64,000 nucleotides of DNA from Alentia gelatinosa (taxonomy: Eukaryota > Annelida > Polychaeta > Phyllodocida > Polynoidae), in NCBI GenBank assembly GCA_950022655.1, contig OX465584.1, positions 53,834,789 to 53,898,788 on the forward strand, given 5' to 3'. Below, piece by piece: positions 34,501 through 42,149 of this stretch (its first letter is position 1; the number at the start of each line of letters is the position of its first letter). Below the pieces are notes generated by a model, which was given only the letters and a program-made list of their open reading frames with translations, did not search any database and was not told the DNA's origin. Position numbers and translations under genes: made by a program.

Positions 34501-37500
34501 TATAGCTCAGTTTAGGAGACTGGACAGTGTGGGGAATGGTAGTATAAGATGCTCAGAGCTGTGGGATGTGTGTGTATATAGCTCAGTTTAGGAGACTGGA
34601 CAGTGTGGGGAATGGTAGTAAAACATGCTCAGAGCTGGGGGATGTGTTTATATAGAACACTTGTTTCCCGGAAAACAAAAGGTCAGTACAGGTGGTTGGC
34701 CTGTGGACACATTTAACCTTCTCTTAGCTACTCTTTATGACCTGGTGCCACAGGAGTTCGACCAGGGTTTTACCTGAGGTGTGGCCAGGGGCAGCCTACT
34801 TGTAGATATTGTAGAATTTTGATCAATGTAAATGAAAATATCGAAGTTTATGGAAATACTACCTGGTCTCTCACTGCATACATAGACTCATTGTCTAATA
34901 CAAGGATTAAAAGTTGGCATGGCATTGCCATGATTTCGGTTTCAACAGGTAATAAGGGAGGGAGGGAGGGAGGGGAGGGAGGGAGGTGGAAGCCTGTTGC
35001 AATATATAAAAATACACTACTGTAACATAAATATCCAAGACGAATGCACCACCGTACTTGGAGGCAGAGTCTTGACCAATGTCTTGAGCTAGAGGGAGGG
35101 AGGGAGGGAGGGAGGTGGAAGCCTGTTGCAATATATATAAATACACTGAACCACAACAGGTACCTATACAATATATAAAAATACACTAAAGTCGCTGGGT
35201 GCGGATCCGGTATTGAGGGAGGGAGGGAGGGCGGGAGGGATTCATTGAACCGCAACGGGTGTGCTTGTGACCTATTTGACCTAGGCCCTGTTTCATAAGC
35301 AGCGCTTGTAATAATGTACAGGGTTCATACATAGACAGCTCAATAATATTCCAGGCCTTTTCCAGGCTCTAATATTGTTTTTCCAGGCATATCTGGTCAC
35401 TGTTTTTAAAACCATGTCTGATTCATCACCAAATTTAGTCTTCCTCACTACCTAGGGGTTTTATGCAGAATTATGAAACAGGGCCCTGATTCCATCCAAC
35501 GCGTCTGGTATCGGCGCCCGCGGGACCCACCCGCTAGAGAGGGAGGGAGGGAGGGAGGGAGGGAGGGAGGTGGAAGCCTGTTGCAATATATATAAATACA
35601 CTAAACTGCAACGGGTGCCTATACAATATATAAAAATACACTGCTGTCGCTGCCCGCGCCCGGTATCGGCGGTATCGAAGCTGTAATTATTCAGAATACA
35701 TTACTGTAATGTATTATAATGTAAGCCGCAAAAACTGTTCCCCGTCTCCTCTAATATATTTCGGTCTTGACCTACAGGTCAAACCGAAATAATAAACAAT
35801 AATATATGAGCAACATGATAATCAAACCTACACATAAAAGCATTAACGCAAGCACTTCTGTAGCAATATAAAGTAAATCTTCTTTTGGCTGGTTACGATT
35901 TTAATGTTAGGTATGTAATGACACTCCAAATACTTACTAAGAACAGAACAAATATTGAGTAACTGGCCGAAGATGCAACTCTCTGGAGACTGGGTGCCTG
36001 TGTCACTGTAGGGGAAAAAGATAGATTTGAAATTTTGTTGCAGCAGTTGTAGTTACGATATCAATATTCATATAGAACTAGATCGAGAATCATATATATA
36101 AACAATACTTGCCTTGATGACGATTGCGGCACATCCAAATGAGTGCAGTATTGTCTACTTATATGATTCGCGTACTGTTCTGGATTTATCTCAACCCTTT
36201 TACAGATATTACAATATGAGAATAATTTGAATTATTTATGCTATGCAAAAATGTTGTAAAACCAGATCAACATTTGATTGAAGAACTTTGTTATCACAGT
36301 GATTCGAATAAAGATCAGTTAAAATTGTTTGTTTGTTTGGTTTGATTTAATGTCCAGTCAACCATTATAGGTCCTTACCAGACTTTCTCTAGGTTCTTTT
36401 ACACCACAAGGGTGGTGATCGAATCTATGTAGTGATTTTAGGTAGAAATCTCACCCCTTCACATTTACCGAAGTGAGAGTTCCCACACAACATAGACATG
36501 GTATGAGATTGATTGGCCAGTAGATTATGATGTCATAGTGCATCACTCGACCATGACCATGACCATGGCGTAGTATTAGCACTTTATGTGGGTGATCGTT
36601 GCATATAATTCTGTTATGTTATTCCTATGGTAAAATGTGTACCAGGGGTGAGATAATAGAAGGAAAATGATTTCAGGTGGGAGAATTCCGAACTTTTGCA
36701 ATGAGGGTCCAGGAATTTAAGTGACGAGGCTGTAAGCTGAGTGACTTAAATTCTGGGACTCTCCCTGAGAAATTCCGGAATTCTCCTACCTGTAATAATA
36801 TCCCCTATCATTATATAGATACATATCATGTAAATCTCTGATATTTCTCACTCATAAACATTGTCTATGCTTGTTTCCACTTTATCATTAAATACCCAAA
36901 GAGGAACAACCCAAATTATAACTGCTGCTCGGTGTTATACGTCCAGTATTCACACCAAGACTAAGGTTTTCATAACAAGGCTGAAGTTTCATACCAAGGT
37001 TGACTATGTTCTTAATCAATCAAAGACAATCATATGTGGGGTCTCTACCTACCGATTATGGCATTTAGCACCACCGACCGATTATGTGGCACTATTAATA
37101 TAACAATTATCAGGTGGAAAGAAAAACGACTAACGGTGTTTCTCGCCAACATGAGGTAACATAGCAGCACTGACTGACCTTTGAGGCCACCAATGAAATG
37201 AAACAAGGTTGAATTAATCGGTGGTCGTATGAAAAAGTCGGTCGGTGACCACCTAAATTTTCATCAGAAAACAACGTTTTTTCTCACCACTTTTGATTTC
37301 TATATTTGTTCAGGGATGGTTACTCTTCAGGCTGGTCAGGACAGATACATATTGGGCCGAGATATTCATGCACAGGTATATAACAAATTTACGTTTGACT
37401 TGATTAACATCAGCAACTTCATCTTAGCCTTAATTTGAGCTATGCAATGCAGTAGAACCCCGCCTAACGAACACCCCGCGTAAGGGATAACCCCGCGTTA

Positions 37501-40500
37501 ACGGACACTCTTGCTTGGAACGGTCGCTTCTATTAGATGTTTATTTTAACCCCGTGTAAGCGAACCCCCCCCCCCCCCCGCGTAAACGGACACTTTGACC
37601 CGGAACGGAGGGTGTCCGCTTACTCGGGGTTCTACTGTAAATACAATTTCTAAATAAACAGTTGAATTGGAGAAGTAGAAGTAATACCTTATGTAGGGGA
37701 AGCCAGGCTCAACATGTCCCAGCGACACAGCGATGATGTATCTGTCCAAATAAAAAATAAATGTGGTTAACGTGAAAAATGTGTTTAATATAGACATATG
37801 ACTGTGCATGTAAACCTTGTGCACCCAACGTCAACTGTTTGTATTGAATTTAAAAAAAAGATTTCATTATATAAGACTTGATTCCATTTACTTGAATTAG
37901 GTCCCGATACTGCCCAGTCCAAGTTCAGTCCCTATTTGGATCAGGACTAAAGCAGCCCCCAGACTTAAAAAATTTTTTTTTTAAAGCTTTTATTTATACT
38001 GGGGGACTGTTTGGATTCAGTAAGAATCCATCTTCCAACAACTCCAGTTTTAACAAGATAAGTGCCTTATGCCTAACTTATAGGCGTACAGTGGCAGTAA
38101 GTGAAGTCAATAAACAAGGTATATACGAAAGGAAATATTTTGGACAAACAGTTTTGTAAATTATGTACAATACAACAATATATATACGATACCTGGGTCA
38201 TTTTCTTACCTCGACGACCCTCTGTTCTATATCTTGTTTTGTATAAGTGGGTACAACGGAATCTTGTGTCTACGGTTTTGGGCTGGTGCTGCATGCTCAA
38301 GTTTTAATTTTGGGCTGCATAGCCTTGTCTCAGCTGTTTTAGTTTATGTTTTTCAATTTGCTTGAATTCGTCAAGTGTGTTAATATTTCTCGCTTCAGGC
38401 TGAAGATCGTTCCAAGCCTTGGCCGCCATGTATTCCACTGACGATTTATACTTGCTTTGTTTTATAGGGTTTGCCGTTGAGCACAAAGGGTTACTGGCAC
38501 CAAATCGGCCAAATGGAAACAAGCCTTTAAGCTTGATATATATATGTAGGTGTAGATAAAGAAAAAAGATCAACAAAGATACACATGTAACTGAAACCAA
38601 TGTATAGGCAAGTAAAAAACATCCTCAAAGTAACCTTAATACAAGTGTAGGTAATACTGTAATAAACATAAACTGGATACAAATGCAGGTAAGAATTATT
38701 CTAAATCTAAAAAAGACACAGAAACAGGTAGAAACTAAGCTGGAAGTGAATGCAACTCAATACAAGTAGGAACAGGTATATAATCATGAGAAGTTATCCA
38801 TGTACGTGCAGTAAAGAAGTTATCCACAAACTGTGATCCATATTCTCAAGACATTGTGATCCATATTCTCAAGAACTCATTTCGGATGCAGGTCCTCAGT
38901 ATGCTCGCCAAATGTTTAATGAATTTGCCTCAGCACATAGGTTCCAGCACACTACATCAAGCCCATATCATCTAATATCCAATGGGTCAGCTGAGAATGC
39001 ATTCAAAGTGGTAAAGAGACTATTACGCAAAGCCAAGGAATCAGGAGCAGATCAGTAATTGGCTCTTCTAGCCTACCGCGATGCTCCACTCGAGTGTGGA
39101 AAGTCTCCAGCAGTTACTCATGGGTTTTCTTTGTTTGGGTAGTTTAACGTCTAATATGCTTTATTAGACTTACTATGGGTTTGACCAAATCTATGAGATG
39201 AATTTAGGTAGAAATCTCAGCTCTACTTATTTACCGAGGTGAGAGTTCTTTTACTTCCCACGCCATATAGATATGGTATGAGAAGGATTGGCCTTTGCTA
39301 TAGCAGTAAATCTACCACTGCTGTGGGTGAAGGAGAAAAGTGGCTGCAGTGGAACTCAAATCCACAAGTCCGACAACCTGGGGTTACAAGTCAAGTGCTC
39401 TTTACCACTGAGCTAACTCTCCACCCTGGTCAATTTAGTTATACTTGCATGCAAGCATATCCATCCTGCACCGCGCAGAAGTAAGGCGACCAAGAGGGTG
39501 GGCAGATATTGATCACTGCTATCCACCCCAGCAGGCCATTACTCATGGGTAGGAAACCTCAGACAAGATTTACATTGTATTAGCATACTAGAAATTTAGA
39601 TGTACAGTGTAGGGAATTATGCATTTGTTTGAAATTTAAAAGTGTAGTAATGAACTTAAAACTGTCTGCATTGATATCCTGTATCTGTACTGCTGATTTA
39701 TATGGATTTATATTTGCATGACCAGAAGTGTTTCATATGTACATACTCATTACTTAATCAAGGTGAATTAGCTAGTTAGAGCCAGTTGCGTATACACTCT
39801 CCTCGGAGGGTCTCGGTATTGACTAGTACTACATGCTGGATCAGAATGTAAACAGGCATCATTTTGCCTTTTCTCTTCCCAGGATAAATAAACAGACATA
39901 AAAAAAAAGAAGAAGACTTCCAGCCAATTGATTTAGAACTGACACATGGAGCAGGCCAAAAGTAACATCAAGCAGAGCAAAGCAGTCTAAAAAAAAGGAC
40001 GAGTGGTATGTGAGAGAGGTGAAAGTCAGTGGTGGAAAAAGCAGCTGTGCTCTCTCAAGCAGTTCTTACCAAGTGCAGGTGTTGTGTATTGTAAGAATTG
40101 AATGTATCTCCTTGAGACCAAAGAAAATGTTATACACCCCACAGAACTTGCCACTGAAGTAACAGCTCAAATCACACCTGTGTCCCAAGCTGTGACTCGC
40201 AGGACTTGTCCCGAGGCGCAAATTAATGCAATTGAGGTGCAAACAAATGCAACACCTAATGTTTCAGAAATACCACCAAATGTAACAGAGAAAAGGGTCG
40301 AACAAGAAAAGATGCTATTAGATTGGACTTGTAATAAGTAACTTCGGTAATGAATACTGGATAAGCAAGACAGAATAATCCTTGCCTGTGGTGTTGCAAA
40401 ATGTAGGCAACCTTTTATGTCTAGCTTAATTAGTTTGTAGTTTATCATTTTTATCATGATTAAGTTACAAAATGTCTAGTCTATTATAGCATTGCTATAT

Positions 40501-41397
40501 TGTGAAACAGTCATAAAGATCAAAAGAATTCTCAAATGTATATCGTTCAGCTAAGTCAAAGATGTCCTTGTAGTATTCCATTTATAACACTAAGCAGTAT
40601 ATGATAACCAAGTTTTAGATAACAGTATTGCTGAGACTGTCCAGAAAAGAAAGGAAAACAAAAAGAGACTGTTCTGAGAAGAAAGGAAAACAAAACAAAC
40701 GATTCTTCTTTAATCGTTTTGTTTCGCATCGGTTGGGATTAGAAGTGTATTTCGCCTCGTATCTTAAATCTAAAACAAACGATTTCACCAAGAGGCTTAA
40801 TTGGTTGTCTTTCTTCAGGGTTCTTATCCTTCTCAATGCAGTAAAATGTCCTTACTAGCTGTAGTCTGGAGCCTAGAACCCGCGAGAAAGAGAAATGGTG
40901 GCAAATTGTATGCTTGCTCCCAATTGTACTGCCCAGTTCACACACTAAGTAACGGATTGTCTCACCCCTTAGAGACAGGCGAGAATTCTGAACATCAATG
41001 GCTTAGAGTCAGTGAGAAGTTGTGAGAGGGTGTATGGATTAGTATAGGGTGACATAGTTAGTGAAGCTGGACGGAGTCTGTTCCATGTTGTTTTGTGTTA
41101 GAATTATTCACCGAGTCCAGAGAACAAAGCAACAAGGAACAGATGTAATTCCGACACACTCTCTTTGTCTCATTATCACTATATTTAGAAACAAGTCGTG
41201 TTGTACGGACTGCACGAACCATTTAGTTCGTGCACAGTGTGCAGAATGGAAACCAAAGAGCAGGCCAGTAAAATTGAGACATTGGTGTACTGGAATATAA
41301 TAATAACAACATGTACTTACGTGGTAATGAACGTGGTAGGAAGGAGAACAAAGACCGCGAGCGGCAGCAAGTGAAGACCAACCCGTGGTGAACACAT
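16353..41397 (-). CDS. DRAM2: DRAM-family lysosomal/autophagy membrane protein, 263 aa, 7 coding exons
   Basis: Join complement of 41321-41397, 37688-37741, 35938-36005, 33445-33584, 32375-32552, 19838-19911 and 16353-16553: 792 nt, every junction GT/AG and phase-compatible. DRAM proteins are six-pass lysosomal/endosomal membrane proteins that modulate autophagy and cell death. Predicted membrane segments: about 8-31, 55-77, 95-115, 118-142, 160-180 and 203-228. Family landmarks are GHVEPGFPYISDTGT (compare GHVNPFLPYISDTGT in human DRAM1), YVRYEQV, LVGNFQE, and WDPTDGGYDWHIVSTVSEW. Length matches human DRAM2 (266 aa). The C terminus has a YSTL (YxxPhi) motif at 253-256 and an acidic DDDDIL. 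DRAM1 versus DRAM2 is not settled by sequence; the CEPT1 neighbour favours DRAM2. The introns are large and repeat-filled. Confidence 0.93.
16554..17540. repeat. 136-bp tandem repeat carrying seven extra copies of the start of DRAM exon 7
   Basis: GTCGTA (the complement of the TACGAC codons near the exon start) recurs at 16545 (genuine), 16681, 16817, 16983, 17119, 17255, 17391 and 17527. Spacing is 136 bp except one 166-bp interval that has about 30 extra bases. Each unit on the minus strand is ~87 nt of intron tail ending ATTTCAG, then the first 49 nt of exon 7. The 17119 copy has CAG|GAT, and the farthest copy has lost its AG. Copies also differ at a synonymous CAT/CAC His codon. Confidence 0.96.
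17615..17745. repeat. Dispersed repeat, copy 2 of 2
   Basis: Starts CTGTCCATAAGGTCGTCC, then AAGTTGACCCACATTATCCC, GGTCTCTATGGCATACAG and AGATTATTCAACAGGGCCC. Same family and orientation as 9658-9790. It lies in DRAM intron 6 just beyond the exon-start duplications. Confidence 0.7.
19601..19776. mobile_element. Palindromic MITE (TCGTTAATAGCG arms)
   Basis: Left arm GGGACCATTGTTTTAGACGC then GATAATCGTTAATAGCG; right arm CGCTATTAACGATTATC then ACGTCTAAGAGACC. The centre shares ATCATACATTTGGCG and ATTATCGAACCATT with the copy at 41510-41712. No coding. Confidence 0.8.
19838..19911 (-). CDS. DRAM2: DRAM coding exon 6
   Basis: 74 nt between GGGTTCAG and GGG|GTAAGTATA. Too short for simple ORF searches; found by family match. 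Encodes SRVFESLAKSHYHG then NNPRKWDPTDG (173-197), corresponding to the LHWNPEDK loop of human DRAM2. It contains an internal donor-like CCCC|GTAAGTG 23 nt before its end. Phase 1 in, phase 0 out. Confidence 0.9.
19975..20825. repeat. ~21-bp minisatellite (GGAGGTCTCAGTAATTAGCA)
   Basis: About 38 units, with GGAGGTCTCAGTAATTAACA and GGTGGCTTCAGTAATTA variants and occasional short units (17-18 bp). It begins about 60 bp upstream (transcript sense) of DRAM exon 6. Regular in the centre, degenerate at 20690-20825. Confidence 0.93.
21142..21275. repeat. Hairpin element with conserved loop (copy B)
   Basis: Starts GGGGTGAGATAAATC. Arms CCATAGCCACTGAAAATAT and ATATTTTCAGTGGATATGG. Loop CACTCAGTTTTGCCTTGTGAG. 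The arm sequence is unrelated to copy A. Confidence 0.75.
21350..21660. repeat. Fold-back element with hairpin (copy C)
   Basis: Left part TTATCCTACCCCTAATATAA and CATAGGCTTAACAT, shared with 31980-32325. The hairpin arms run about 21510-21570 and 21585-21640 (TTTTAATCTTGGCCACCGCA against GGTGGACAAGATTAAA). Loop CTCGGCTTCGCCTCA. It also has a short palindrome CCACTAGTGGCAT near 21436. Confidence 0.75.
21965..22750. repeat. Duplicated ~470-bp block with arrays of 13-bp CACGTG repeats
   Basis: Two blocks share AAGCTTATCATRTTRA, an E-box array, then AACGTACGCC, CTGGTTYCCATTTC, GGCCGCTAAA, CTAGTATCAGTTAAGG and TGTTTCCT in the same order. Array 1 (22040-22225) has CACGTG at 22074, 22087, 22100, 22177, 22190, 22203 and 22216, with five CACATG between. 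Array 2 has CACGTG at 22487, 22500, 22513, 22526 and 22539, the last in a perfect TCACGTGA. It lies in DRAM intron 5. Confidence 0.93.
23154..23320. repeat. Hairpin element with conserved loop (copy D)
   Basis: Starts GGGTGAGATAAATCC. Arms AAATAAACAATACTACACTC and GTGTAGTATTGTTTATTT. Loop TTACTCGGCTTTATCTCGATG. A weaker copy lies at 23390-23480 (loop GGACTCGGCTACGCTTGAGTG). Confidence 0.75.
23694..25205. repeat. ~200-bp satellite, two monomer types alternating
   Basis: GTGCCGTAAC recurs near 23784, 23984, 24186, 24388, 24584, 24787, 24986 and 25187. Type A has TGCCGACCCAACCC and GACACAAAATG; type B has GCCTGCAGGCCCCAAC and CTAAGACAAAATG. They alternate A-B-A-B, so the evolving unit is a ~400-bp dimer. 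The left end is an inverted junction (GTTACGGCACATTTTGTGTC at about 23705). Confidence 0.93.
25205..28410. repeat. ~202-bp satellite (GAGTTTGGGTGACTTTAGAT), about 15 units
   Basis: Each unit has ACGGCGCCACCGAGAAATGA, GAAAAGTCAAAGTTTCAAAA, GGCCTTTCTAAAGTATTTAG and CCTAGCCCTTCTGGGTTTTT. Units from about 26904 to 28110 form a trimeric higher-order repeat of ~604 bp: units at 26904 and 27508, at 27105 and 27710, and at 27307 and 27912 match pairwise. The array starts with a short GGATGTGG-rich stretch (25215-25280) and abuts the preceding satellite. It is in DRAM intron 5. Confidence 0.94.
28476..29645. mobile_element. hAT-like non-autonomous element containing a 64-bp tandem array
   Basis: Left terminus CAGTGGCGCCAGAAT (28476), right terminus GTTCTGACACCCCTG (ending 29645). 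These are inverted repeats of each other at most positions and resemble hAT termini. Both ends have a C/G-rich run next to the terminus and are flanked by GAATT (5 bp). Inside (28590-29530) is a tandem array of ~64 bp (AGCGTGCAATGATGGCTAAG, CCCTGACTTTTCACTGTGGA). A 283-bp block is duplicated (28730-29012 and 29013-29300). No transposase seen. The superfamily assignment is tentative. Confidence 0.65.
28590..29530. repeat. ~64-bp tandem repeat with 283-bp higher-order copy
   Basis: Units alternate between GGAAATGTGTCAAAGTCTGA with CTTATTAGC and GGAAAAGTGTAAAAGTCTGA with CTTTTTAGC. The two 97-codon minus-strand frames (28730-29023 and 29013-29306) are nearly identical because of this duplication and are not genes. 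Confidence 0.9.
30018..30180. mobile_element. Partial MITE, CAGGGATGTCAG family
   Basis: Begins CAGGGATGTCGGCTGG and has TTTTCATGTGAAATTCCGTG, GTCGGCCACGGCGTGGGG and GGGGAGGTTCAAACCATTG. The right terminus is absent. Confidence 0.65.
30695..30935. mobile_element. Diverged MITE, CAGGGATGTCAG family
   Basis: Shares ATCATGTGAAATTTACTGCC, TTTCGGTCATGGAGTG and GTGAGGAGGTTGG with the family. The termini CAGAGATTCAAGCTAGGATC and GCAATCTCTG are degraded. Confidence 0.55.
31848..31905. repeat. Short hairpin with conserved loop (copy H, inverse)
   Basis: Arms GAATTGTCTTCGTGGAATGA and GCAGAAGACAAT with TGATATCA / TGATATCT inner parts. Loop TCATGAAGCAGAGCTGAGTGA, the inverse complement of the family loop. 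Confidence 0.65.
31980..32325. repeat. Fold-back element with long terminal inverted repeats and internal hairpin (copy E)
   Basis: Left CCTACCCCTAATAGAAACCG then GGCTTAACATGG; right CCATGTTAAGTCAATGGGG then GATGGGTAGG, the inverse. The internal hairpin has arms ATTTGTCACTCATTGTG / GTGTGACATAAAT and GGCTCTGTAATCTCAC / GTGAGATTACGGAGCC around 32180. It lies 50 bp from exon 5 of DRAM. Confidence 0.75.
32375..32552 (-). CDS. DRAM2: DRAM coding exon 5
   Basis: 178 nt between TTTGCAG and ATGA|GTATCC. Encodes residues 114-172: VHLIGAMMAFGVGAIYCWLQ (segment 4), the SHHMVPSVNSR loop and segment 5. The donor GTATCC is weaker than the others but is the only one giving the right phase for exon 6. Frame open past it ends 6 codons later. 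Confidence 0.88.
32785..33170. repeat. Fold-back element with near-perfect hairpin (copy I)
   Basis: Arms at about 32845-32908 (GAGGGAAACTATGTTCC, AATAAGTCAAAGTTACGAGG) and 32928-32995 (CGAGTAACTTTGACTTATTT, TGGTTTCCCT). Loop CAAGGCGTAGCCGCGGGC. Outer parts (ACACCCCTAGCAGCGGGTAG and TTCCACCCCCAGCAGCG) are also inverted. A half copy lies at 6018-6255 in CEPT1 intron 1. It lies in DRAM intron 4. Confidence 0.75.
33180..33300. mobile_element. Partial MITE, CAGGGATGTCAG family
   Basis: GGAATGTCAGTTGGAGTTAA then GAATTATTTTTAGGTGAAAT and TTGCTGCCAGAGGGAGACCG. The right half is missing. It ends about 145 bp from DRAM exon 4. Confidence 0.5.
33445..33584 (-). CDS. DRAM2: DRAM coding exon 4
   Basis: 140 nt between TTTCAG and CAG|GTATGT. 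Encodes residues 67-113 including IGLTIYVRYEQVKEYN (cytosolic loop) and ALVLGIISAFGISLVGNFQ (segment 3 and the conserved ANFQ-like motif). Phase 1 in, phase 0 out. Confidence 0.93.
33715..34660. repeat. ~74-bp minisatellite in DRAM intron 3
   Basis: About 12-13 units of ATAGATCAGTTAAGGAGACT, GGACAGTGTGGGGACTGGTA, GTATAACATGCTCAGAGCTG and TGGGATGTGTGTAT. CATGCTCAGAGCT recurs every 73-74 bp from about 33881. A few units have TATAGCTCAGTTTAGGAG. A 64-codon frame crossing it is an artefact. Confidence 0.93.
34950..35640. repeat. GGGA microsatellite clusters with shared flanks
   Basis: (GGGA)n tracts at about 34953-34986, 35091-35114, 35216-35240 and 35536-35571. Three are followed by GGTGGAAGCCTGTTGCAATA then TATATAAATACAC. 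So the tract plus flank has spread as one unit. The G-rich strand (plus) has four or more G3 runs per tract, so it could form G-quadruplexes; in transcript sense it is C-rich. DRAM intron 3. Confidence 0.88.
35938..36005 (-). CDS. DRAM2: DRAM coding exon 3
   Basis: 68 nt between CCCTACAG and CTTA|GTAAGTATT. Encodes DTGTQSPESCIFGQ and LLNICSVL (residues 45-66), completing the SDTGT loop signature and starting membrane segment 2. Phase 2 in, phase 1 out. Confidence 0.92.
36395..36530 (-). mobile_element. SINE fragment (tail half)
   Basis: Has CACAAGGGTGGTGATCGAAT, TTTTAGGTAGAAATCTCACC, CATAGACATGGTATGAGA and then ends. It lacks the tRNA-like head present at 4690-4965 and 39126-39538. Confidence 0.65.
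36649..36800. repeat. Hairpin element with conserved loop (copy F, inverse)
   Basis: Starts GGGGTGAGATAATAG. Arms CAGGTGGGAGAATTCCG and CCGGAATTCTCCTACCTG, with CAGGAATTTAAGT against ACTTAAATTCTG inside. Loop GACGAGGCTGTAAGCTGAGTG. It ends AATATCCCC. DRAM intron 2. Confidence 0.8.
37450..37637. mobile_element. 188-bp MITE with pogo/Tigger-like termini
   Basis: Left CAGTAGAACCCCGCCTAACG, right CTCGGGGTTCTACTG. This terminal pattern (CAGTAGAACCCCG... with CGGACAC) is known from pogo/Tigger-type elements. Internal copies of GTAAGCGAAC/CGTTAACGGAC and a C run (37567-37579). A TA duplication is not clear on the left. It lies 50 bp from DRAM exon 2 (intron side). Confidence 0.75.
37688..37741 (-). 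CDS. DRAM2: DRAM coding exon 2
   Basis: 54 nt between TTTGGACAG and AAG|GTATTAC. Encodes residues 27-43 plus split codons: YIIAVSLGHVEPGFPYI, the end of segment 1 and the start of the conserved first loop. Phase 2 in and 2 out. Confidence 0.92.
38304..38490 (-). mobile_element. C-terminal fragment of a LINE reverse-transcriptase ORF
   Basis: Residues FPFGRFGASNPL, EYMAAKAWNDLQPEARNI and TLDEFKQIEKHKLKQL match the usual end of LINE ORF2 proteins (an AxxxWNxLP-like motif followed by the F-K helix). The catalytic part is absent; upstream codons in the same frame are low-complexity and probably not part of it. DRAM intron 1. Confidence 0.65.
38865..40345 (+). mobile_element. Degenerate Ty3/gypsy retrotransposon pol fragment, interrupted by a SINE
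   Basis: 38873-39133 encodes the integrase core end (LISDAGPQYA, TTSSPYHLISNGSAENAFKV, then LALLAYRDAP after an in-frame TAA at 39056). After the SINE insertion, homology resumes at 39539 and weak pol-tail similarity (GVVYCKN, YLLETKEN) appears near 40080-40130, again broken by stops. No gag, RT or clear LTRs identified. The copy is dead. It lies in DRAM intron 1, opposite in strand to the gene. Confidence 0.78.
39126..39538 (-). mobile_element. SINE inserted into the gypsy integrase, with target duplication
   Basis: Flanked by TTACTCATGGGT at 39114-39125 and 39539-39550, so the boundaries are direct. Minus-strand order: a 5' segment (GGCCTGCTGGGGTGGATAGC), tRNA-like part with TTAGCTCAGTGGTAAAGAGC and a degenerate B box, the AGCAGTAAATCTACCACTGC-type body, and a 3' tail with a hairpin (GTCTAATA / TATTAGAC). 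At 413 bp it is the most complete copy in the window. Confidence 0.85.
40345..41320. other. DRAM intron 1, right part
   Basis: No exon or recognised element. An inverted AAACAAACGATT / AATCGTTTTGTTTC motif occurs at 40693-40727, then single-copy-looking sequence. Part could be a decayed LTR of the gypsy copy; not demonstrable here. Confidence 0.4.
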
Positions 41398-41411
41398 GTT
41401 GACTGCACTCA
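41321..41411 (-). CDS. DRAM2: DRAM coding exon 1 (plus 14 nt of 5'UTR)
   Basis: Begins after acceptor TTCTACAG (complement of 41412-41417). The start ATG is the complement of 41395-41397, and the exon ends ATTACCAC|GTAAGTAC, leaving phase 2. It encodes residues 1-25 and part of 26: a short basic N terminus then membrane segment 1 (HLLPLAVFVLLPTTFIT). The acceptor immediately upstream of the ATG means at least one non-coding 5' exon exists. Confidence 0.88.
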
Positions 41412-41509
41412 CTGTAGAACATCAACAAAAAACGCAATGTGCTTTAATAACCCACCATGTTGTAAATATATATCACAAGGAGTTATCTACATCAATTAGA
41501 CTATGGTAT

Positions 41510-41712
41510 CAAAACGGTCGCTATTAACGATTGTCGTCTTACAAGTCCCGTTTTTTTTTAGACGGGACAATCGTTAATAGCGATCGTTTTGTAATTATCA
41601 TACATTTGGCGAAAATTATCGAACCATTTGGGCCAATAATTCATCTTGAAAATTCAAGATATCTTTAATAATCGCTATCAACGATAATCCTGTCTAAAAA
41701 ACTGGTCCCTTG
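41510..41712. mobile_element. Palindromic MITE, second copy
   Basis: Same interior as 19601-19776. The left side carries an extra inverted arm (CGGTCGCTATTAACGATTGT before the T8 run) so the terminus is duplicated. It sits in the presumed 5'UTR intron of DRAM. Confidence 0.75.
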
Positions 41713-42149
41713 ACCTTTTATACTAGTAGCGGTAGAAGGTTTAAGGGCTGGTTCCACCAACACGATGGAATTACTGTGGTATGTCTTGGTACATCTTGCT
41801 AAATCTTACAGTGTCAGCATATGTCATATCTCCTATGTCGCCATACGTAGCATACGGTGTCGTGTGTCTATTTTAGTGCTCCACCACCTCAAGACACATC
41901 GCGGCAAATATACACATGATTATTCAAAACCTAGCAAGATCTAGCAAGACAACCAAATTGGGACTCATCTCGCTATATTGTGTGTGTTGGTGGAATCAGC
42001 ACTTAAGTTATCACATGCAGGCGATTGCAGACAGTTCTCTACCGACCTAGCCAGTATAACCAGCTCTGTCCCTACTTCACATATTTTTACATAAAAGTTA
42101 GAACAGCTGTTCACCCCACTACCGACCTAGCTCCACCCCTGATGCACTG

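Larger units (their letters stand above)
36006..37687. other. DRAM intron 2
   Basis: Holds a hairpin-like segment at 36090-36200 (ends in GGATTTATCTCAACCC), the SINE fragment, hairpin copy F and the pogo-like MITE. The rest is AT-rich with no recognised gene. Confidence 0.6.
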
